In this document: piece by piece, positions 57,447 through 64,000 of the stretch | How the letters are laid out: every line of letters begins with the position of its first letter | Numbering within the stretch: position 1 is the first letter of the stretch | Assembly (NCBI GenBank): GCA_950295325.1 | Contig: OX485804.1 | Span: forward strand, 64,946,533 to 65,010,532 | Direction of reading: 5' to 3' | DNA from: Polytrichum commune | Taxonomy: Eukaryota > Streptophyta > Polytrichopsida > Polytrichales > Polytrichaceae | Length of the DNA stretch: 64,000 nt | Program-made: the position numbers and the translations under genes | Notes under the pieces: model-generated | Seen by the model: the letters and a program-made list of their open reading frames with translations, nothing else | The model's database searches: none | What the model was told of the DNA's origin: nothing

Positions 57447-59790
57447 TGTGAGCCCAAAATCGTGCTCACATGGTTCCTTAATCTCAAAAAATCGCTAACA
57501 CCTTAATTTTGTGTTTGCTTGAATTGTCAAAAAAAAGATAAGAAATGTGAGGAGTCAAGAGTCTTGATTGGATTAAGTTAAAGGGTGAATAAGAGTTAGG
57601 AAGGGCAATAAACCTTGGAGTGTTGATGGTGGGTAAGATATGTGGCTAAGGGTGAGTTTAGGGGGAGAGAAAGTCAACTAAGGGAGTGAGAGAGTGGAGT
57701 TGAAAAGGGGTAAAGGCCAAGGGAAGAGGTCTCGACCCGTTTTTTCTTCGCGGGCGGCCCGAAAGATGCCGGGCAACCGGGAAAAAAGGAGAAGCTTGGA
57801 GGGGTCTCGGGAGGCAAGGGAGATGGAGATTATTATGGATGGAGGGGGGTAAAGGAAAGAGAGTGAAGGGAGAGAGGGCGAAGCCCTGCTCTGGTGGGAA
57901 ATGAATGCATGAAGAGGAGTAGGGGTAGAGGAGAGAGGGGAGCGAGGAGGCAAAGCCCTGCCTCTTTGGGGGTTGAAGCGAGCCATGTGGGAGAGGGAGT
58001 GAGGCGAATCCTTGTTTTGTTGAGTGTGCAAGTAATATAGGTTAAGAGTATGGAGAGACGGGATAGATGTAGCGGAAGGGTGAAGGTTGGCCAGAAAAAT
58101 GCATCCTGAAGGGCGGGAAACTCAGGCCGGAGGGAAGGATTGACGCCTCAACATCGAATGGTCGTAGTGCAGAGCAGGTCGTTGCAACTTGACACAAAAC
58201 GGGGGCCGAGGCGGAACTGATGATTGAATGATGTGAAGTAGCAAGGTAGGAGGGGGCATCAGATCTGCTAGCGAAATCCCAGATGTGGGAGAGAGAGAAG
58301 GAGAAATATCAGCACAGAGACGTCCGCTGATGCCTAGGGAGGGACTGATCCTTCCGACAGATGCACCGCACGGCTGGGGTCGAGGCCGAGTGACCGCAGA
58401 TAGCCGCACCTGGGTAGCAGGCAGAATCGGAGCCGGCATGATGGTTGTGCACCTCACCGCTCTCCCTGGACGACTATGAGTTGTTCCGTGCTGCACATTC
58501 AGACACAAGGGAAGGAAGAAGGCGACATCGGGAGTAAGGAAGGAACCAAGGGCAACTCACCGCTGATGCGCAAGGACCCCTTCCCGCGGCCGCCTTTCAG
58601 TATCGTTCTCATTCATCTTTTGCTGGTTACCAACAACTTCACTGCCATTATAATGCTTTCGATCGAATTGTCCCACGGGAAATTGGATAGAGGTCAGATG
58701 ACACTTCATCATTTTTGAGAGGTGAGGACTTTGCAGTACTTTGTTGGGCGGCGTTGCCGAGGACTGGATTGAACATTGTCCGAAGTGGTGCGGAAGGTCT
58801 TCCTTCTGATATATGTCTGGAGGTAGTCCCTAAGTCGGGTAGCCCCGAGAGGGAAGGGTCTTGGTCTCTGTTGTGGAAAAAAAAGGCACACATCGGCAAA
58901 GTGGGTGGAGGTTGGGCAGCGAGGTTTTAGGACTCCTGTTGGTTTTTCGGGTTGCTTGTAATCTGCTTGTGCAAACTTCTGCAGAAGTCAGTTGGTTAAT
59001 TGAAATGGGGAAGGAGTTGATGATGAATTGGTGGGGGGTAAGTAGAAGTCACCAAGAGCAATGCAGGTCCTCGAGGTGTTGGCGCTCAAAGTCTGTCCTC
59101 GGCAGCAGCAAGTGATTCAGTGATGCCGGCATGGAAGAATCGCCATGACATTCCTCAGGCTTTGGAGTCAGGGGGCATGCCGGAAGTTAGCACTGGAATT
59201 CCAACCGATTACTAGCCCTGGTACCGAGGAAGTCACAAGGAGGTTGCAATGGTGACAACGTGCAGGAGATTCTAGTGGCCGGCGACTCCCGAGGGACCTC
59301 AGACCATTATGAAGAGGAGGGGGTTGAAGCATAGTTAGAAATGAGCAAAGGAAGTAGCACAGGGAGGACGGGGGTGCAGATGCTCCTTCCGGATGTAACT
59401 GATCAGCTCTCTTGAGGAATGGTTAGGGGACTAGGGGGTGTTGGAGCTGTGAGGTGTGGGTGTAGGACCTAGGACTTGGGGTTGGAAGCGGCTTGTAGCT
59501 AGTGGGAGATAGGAGGCAGGTGACTGTCTGAATTCTTTGACTATGGAGGTATGGTGCAATTTAGGCTAGGAGGTGAGAAGAATTTAATCGACTCATTGGT
59601 GATTGACATTGTTGGCGATTAAGCATTTTTGAATGCTCGCATGGTTAATAAAGAAAAAAGGTGTTATACAAACCACTTCTCCCACCTCTTTGATTATGCT
59701 TGTACACGTGGATGACATGCTTGAATGTGGCACATGATCCCTCACCTGGACTAGGACGCAATTGAAGGGTGGGGGTGATTGGGGCTCACA
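57447..59790 (+). repeat. probable 3' LTR of the gypsy element
   Basis: Begins TGTGAGCCCAAAATCGTGCT just after the integrase C-terminus and ends with GGGGCTCACA at 59790, so it has TG...CA ends with a short TGTGAGCCC inverted repeat. About 2.34 kb, purine-rich, no gene. The matching 5' LTR was not found upstream in the window, and I could not assign a target duplication. Confidence 0.5.
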
Positions 59791-59956
59791 CATAGACACT
59801 CAAAACATCTCGAATTGCTCTAACGTGGGGGTCGGTGTATTCAAATAGTAGATTCACAAGGAAGCCCTTGTTCTTTATGCAGTAGTGTTTTAGAAAATCA
59901 ACTCTCCCATCCTCCATTGCAGTGACCAAAGCACAATATTTGACTCCATCACTTAA

Positions 59957-60132
59957 TTATGTTGGCCTTGGATATTTCACACGCTCACTTTCCAATTTCG
60001 CCATCACTGTATCGTTTGCTCTTTTCAAAGCTTGATTGTGAGAGTTTCTCTTATTTTCCGCCAAATGATTCCCCCTCCTTCTTTCCTTTTCTTCCTCGGT
60101 TCTCCACTCTTTCTTGTTGGGAAGAGCCATGT
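59957..60132 (-). CDS. short basic ORF, unassigned
   Basis: From the ATG of MALPNKKEWRTEEEKERRRG at about 60132 the minus strand encodes about 57 highly charged residues (ending LESERVKYPRPT). It looks like an N-terminal or helical fragment of a transposon protein. Not recognised. Confidence 0.2.
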
Positions 60133-60179
60133 TGAAGAAAAAAAAGAAACCTTCACAATCCACAATATGTCATAGTTAG

Positions 60180-60760
60180 ATTCTAAACGATTATCAACAA
60201 AGTCGTAGACCTCTAATTATAACAACACAAATTCACAAACATTTTATATACCCATTCTAATCATTACTATGAAGCTTTAGGCTTCATTAAAGGACATCAC
60301 AAAAGTGGGGAAAAAACGCACGTACTATCATAAAAACCTTAAAAAAAGCCTCGAACCCCTAAAATCAATGAAACAAATGTTTACATGAATGGAATGTCCC
60401 AAAGTCCCTATTCCAAATTCAAATCATCATATTTCTAATTCTACATTAATCCTTCCATGAGCTTAATTATTTAATAATTTGAAACAAGTTTAAACCCTTC
60501 AAAAAATACATCATCAAACACTAAACTATGAAAATTAGAACCTAAACCTAAAATTCTAAATCCTACTTTCAAACCCATTCAACCAAACCCTAAATACTAT
60601 ACATTTTCCACACTATCACCCCTAAACCCTAAACCATTACAAAGAACCTTGGAAATCAATAAAATACAAAACAAAACAAAACAAAAACATAGTTCTAAAT
60701 TTTACATAAAGTCACGAGTTTCGAGAAAAAGAACTTAATACAAAAAAAAAAAAAAAACCA
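60180..60760. other. AT-rich spacer
   Basis: A-rich, gene-free, with AAACCCTAAA-type words and an A homopolymer near 60740. Nothing recognisable. Confidence 0.3.
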
Positions 60761-60821
60761 CATGCTTACCTCAATGCTTGTGGTGCTCACTAGAAACTCA
60801 CTCCCCCTCGGCTACCTAGAG

Positions 60822-61030
60822 CTTATTCTTAGCCACACACTTTGCTCATTGTTTGTGGAGCTCTCTGTGAAACCTCGAGCTTCACAGATGAGGGGCGGAC
60901 AGCAAAGTGAGTCGGGCAGCAGCAGACTGAATTTCGGGCAGGGCAACAGAGTCTCGGGAGCCGGGCAGCGGCAGCTCCTCACAAACGAGGAGCGCCTAGT
61001 GCCGAGGCTGGGCGGGTAGTGAGGCACGGG
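60822..61030. repeat. dispersed repeat, right copy of an inverted pair
   Basis: Reverse complement of 45745-46005, sharing TTTGCTCATTGTTTGTGGAG, CGAGCTTCACAGATGAGGGG and AGCTCCTCACAAACGAGGAG. Confidence 0.8.
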
Positions 61031-61129
61031 TCCCTCACTGTCCCGCCCTTAGAGGCGAGGGGGGCAGACATTAAACACACCCGTACGAACTTTCAGGGCT
61101 CTCAGATCCAGGCGGGGGCAACCCTCCTG

Positions 61130-62215
61130 GGAAATTTTTAAACCCGACCGAAAATTGCACCCCGCCCTGCCCAACTTCAAAGAAAAACATTGCCCTTGCA
61201 TTCTTGAAGGCCACTTGACTACAAATCCCATATTGAGTGTACTTTATCTTCAAGGTCCAAAATGCAATATATAATGTATGTTCACTTCCATTGAGTAAAT
61301 AAGCAATTGACTGGATTTCATTTTCAAAGTGAAACCGCCAATAAAACATGTAATTAACTTGGAAGTCTAAAATATTACAAAATCTTCATCAACACTGAGG
61401 TTATAATTTTTGTGACTTACCATTGAAAGGGACTTTATCATTCTAAAATGAAACTAAAATTAATGAATTATTTTATACAGGTTAAAAATTATTGTCTAGT
61501 TAAATACCTTCTACTTCACAAAGTATTCATATGCATTTAAATTTATTGAGTGTGATTGAATGTAACTAAGTTTAATTAATTTTGATTAATCCTAATTAAG
61601 CCCAATTATATCAGAAAATATGTTTACCAAATTAATTAAGCCTAATTAACTTTAAATTATATTTACTGGAGTTAATTCCATTAAGTCATGATTAATTCCA
61701 GTAAGTAGAGTTTATAGTTAATTATTTTGGTTGGCATGCTTTCTGATTTGATTGGGCTTAATTAGAATTGATCAGGATTAATCAGAATTTATTAGACTTA
61801 GTTGCATTCAATCACACTTAACTAGTTTAAATGCGTATGAAAACTTTGTGATAGTAGAAGGTATTGACTATAATATTCCTGATATATATATATATATATA
61901 TAGATCATTAATTTTAGTTCCATTTTAGAATGACAAAGACCCTTTCAATTGGAAGTCACAAAAATTATAACCTCAATGCTAATGAGGATTTCGTAATATT
62001 TTTAACTTCCAAGTTAATTACATGCTCTATTGGCAATTTCACTTTGAAAATGAAATCCAATCAATTACTTATTTACTCAATGGAAGTGAACATATATATT
62101 GGATTTGAGACCTTGAAAATGAAGTGCACTCGATATGGGATTTGTGGATAAGTGGCCTTCAAGAATGCAAGGACAATAAATTTTTCGAAGTCGGGCGGGC
62201 GGACAGCTGCCCTTG
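61130..62215. mobile_element. foldback element with arms of about 0.5 kb
   Basis: From a centre near 61690 the two sides mirror each other outward: for example left TTGCATTCTTGAAGGCCACT against right GTGGCCTTCAAGAATGCAAG, left GAGTAAATAAGCAATTGACT against right AATTACTTATTTACTC, and left GAGGTTATAATTTTTGTGAC against right GTCACAAAAATTATAACCTC. Arms are imperfect (indels, a TA microsatellite at about 61886-61902). No coding capacity. Transcription would give a long double-stranded RNA. Confidence 0.85.
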
Positions 62216-62419
62216 CCCGAATATTCCTCCCCCGAAAAGTTTGCGGGGGGGAACTTAACATCCGCTATGGGGGGGAATCCAGAAAATCTAAAAAGTTGGA
62301 GGTGCGGGAACCAAGTGACCTTAACATTCCCTGAAAAGATTGTGGAGATCCACACCACATTGATTCAATCAATAGGTACAATTATTCGGTTGGGGGCGGC
62401 ACACATACCCATACAATTC

Positions 62420-62640
62420 AAGTACGAAGAACTATGCGCTCAGTTGTTCATTGTATCATCTCTTAGAACTTTTGCCTGTCCATAATCGCTTAGCTATGCT
62501 TTTCATTGCATTTGTTGGAGCTTTCAGCTGTCAAATATTCAGTTTGCTGGTCAATGACAGGTTCTGAGATTGGAAGGAAGGCATAGTCATCTTTCAACAA
62601 ACGCTAGTTGAGTGGTAATTCTCAACTCTGTTACACTTGT
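62420..62640. repeat. diverged copy of the 1080-1250 segment
   Basis: GTCATCTTTCAACAAACGCT followed by AGTTGAG, with weaker similarity further left (TTCATTGTATC, AGCTGTCA, GGTCAATGACAGGTTCTG), matches the reverse complement of about 1080-1250. Confidence 0.7.
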
Positions 62641-62894
62641 GTTGTTAGGAATGTGCTCTGAATACGGTGGTTTGTCTTTTCGACGATCTAACAGGTGTCT
62701 CATTTCGGATGTTACACTCGTTACTACATGCATTCACTGATAGCCTCCCCACACCTGCTGGTGGTGAGGCCAATCGCCGGCTCCCACCAGCAGGGTCGCA
62801 CTTTATATTAACTCTATAGCAGTGGCAGCGACTGGTCGCATCGGTCCTGGCACTCGCTCGTTCGCTGCTGCGATCGGCAATTTCACACGTCATA

Positions 62895-64000
62895 TAATTC
62901 CGTACTATATGATAATCTCGAGCAAGATCATTTCAAGCAAGGTAATTCTGCACTTTTGGATAGTTTCAAGTGATATAATTCACTACGTTTTCACTTTCGC
63001 AATGAGTGAGTTTACAGAAAGGCCACGAATTCATATTTCTTTATAAGTATATTGAATATCACATTTAGGCAAAGCTTACTATGTGGAATTACGCAATGCT
63101 ATATCTATTTATTGTACATTTCATATTGTACAAACAAATGTTAAATTGGTAGTTTGGACATTATGAAACATTGACAACTTTACTTGGTAAAAACTTATCT
63201 CATTAGTAAAATGATATAGCACCGTGTAAATCCAAATAGTAAGTCACACTAAATACCATATTTGACTAATTTTCCATAGAGATTTTTTTGGTATGATCGG
63301 TTAAATTTCTATTCTTTCCAAGTCCTATTGGTGACATGTTGCATGAACTTTCGGTTTTTTCTTTATTAATTTGAGGCATGTTCTCTATATTCCTCTAGAA
63401 CGCTTGATAAGTTTTGTGAGGTCTTGTTCAACCGGGTCATTTCTCAAAATCAACTAGTTCGTCTTTGTAACTTTAGATACCAAATTCTCGTGAATTCTCG
63501 AACTTCAACCGGGTCATTTCTCAAAATCAACCAGTTCGCCTTTGTAACTTTAGGTTATTTCTCGAACTGAACCAGGTCATCTATATGGAACGCTCGGGGA
63601 GTTCACTAGACATGTATATATGTATACACGTGCGTGACAAGGGTATTTATTCAAGGGGTATTTAATTATCCATCCTTAATTTTTTGTACCGTATTATTAT
63701 ATAATTATATAATTTCTTGTTTTTTAAATGACCCTATAATTACTTTTAAATTTGATGAAGCTCTAATTTTAAGCTAGGTATGTTCATTATAATTATTTGA
63801 TTTTGCTCCAAAGGGTTTAAGTCTTTAAGAGCATTCAAAGTACTAAGTCACCAAAATCCAAGGCATAGCAAGGTTTTACATTAAGAGTGTTCATAAACAG
63901 TTTCAAACAACAAAATCAGCCCATGTTCCTCAATCAAGCTACACGCACAATTAGACACAACGGTACTGAGTGTCCAAAAAAAACAATTAAAACACCAACA
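62895..64000. other. AT-rich terminal stretch with a tandem duplication
   Basis: No gene. A segment of about 50 bp (TCAACCGGGTCATTTCTCAA, then AATCAAC, then CTTTGTAACTTTAG) occurs twice, at about 63428 and 63509, an 81-bp tandem duplication. Confidence 0.5.

Overview
This window looks like repeat-rich chromatin from a land plant. The families present are plant-type: CACTA (Transposase_21/TNP2 with DUF4218, and Transposase_24), a Ty3/gypsy element, Mutator-like (MULE) and pogo/Tigger-like elements. The coding parts carry GT-AG introns of about 80-105 nt. I recognise no conventional host gene. I cannot name the species; the mix would fit a bryophyte, lycophyte or fern better than a well-annotated seed plant, but that is a guess.

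Layout. 1-8.4 kb: GC-rich CACTA material with a decayed TNP2 transposase on the minus strand (about 7.46-3.63 kb) and an unidentified nuclear-looking ORF (408-1085, minus). 8.4-11.2 kb: AT-rich DNA with the end of a pogo/Tigger-like relic (from 9006), two copies of a 77-bp hairpin, and a small GGGCCC-rich satellite. 11.6-17.2 kb: GC-rich again, with a decayed Transposase_24 (TnpA-like) gene on the plus strand. 18151-44758: a nested structure. A 996-bp non-autonomous pogo/Tigger-like element (TA target, C-terminal transposase fragment) was split by a 25,603-bp MULE (18849-44451) that has about 50-bp inverted ends and a perfect 9-bp target duplication, CATGGTTCT. 44.8-61 kb: a MULE-like transposase relic, then a Ty3/gypsy element riddled with stops and interrupted by an LTR-like insertion, a 393-bp MULE MITE and two opposed solo LTRs, ending in a probable 3' LTR. 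61-64 kb: a 1.1-kb foldback element and AT-rich DNA.

The centre of interest is the 25.6-kb MULE. From left to right it holds (1) an 11-exon minus-strand gene for a roughly 1082-residue protein that joins a ParB-like domain to a permuted (beta-type) N6/N4 DNA methyltransferase, with nuclear localisation signals between them; (2) a 14-kb array of roughly 120 copies of a 22-bp perfect palindrome (two GAGGCCTC boxes around a GGATCC core, hence a central GATC) carried on 127-, 117-, 96- and 307-bp repeat units, beginning about 170 bp upstream of the methyltransferase start codon; (3) a small basic protein gene on the minus strand; (4) the MULE transposase on the plus strand, with zinc clusters, a SUMO-interaction-like motif, a DDE core and a C-terminal SWIM finger; (5) a small charged ORF on the minus strand. 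Each large gene carries only one or two lesions, so this copy died recently. My inference is that the ParB-methyltransferase recognises or methylates the palindromes as a self-marking or anti-silencing device. That is plausible from the layout but untested.
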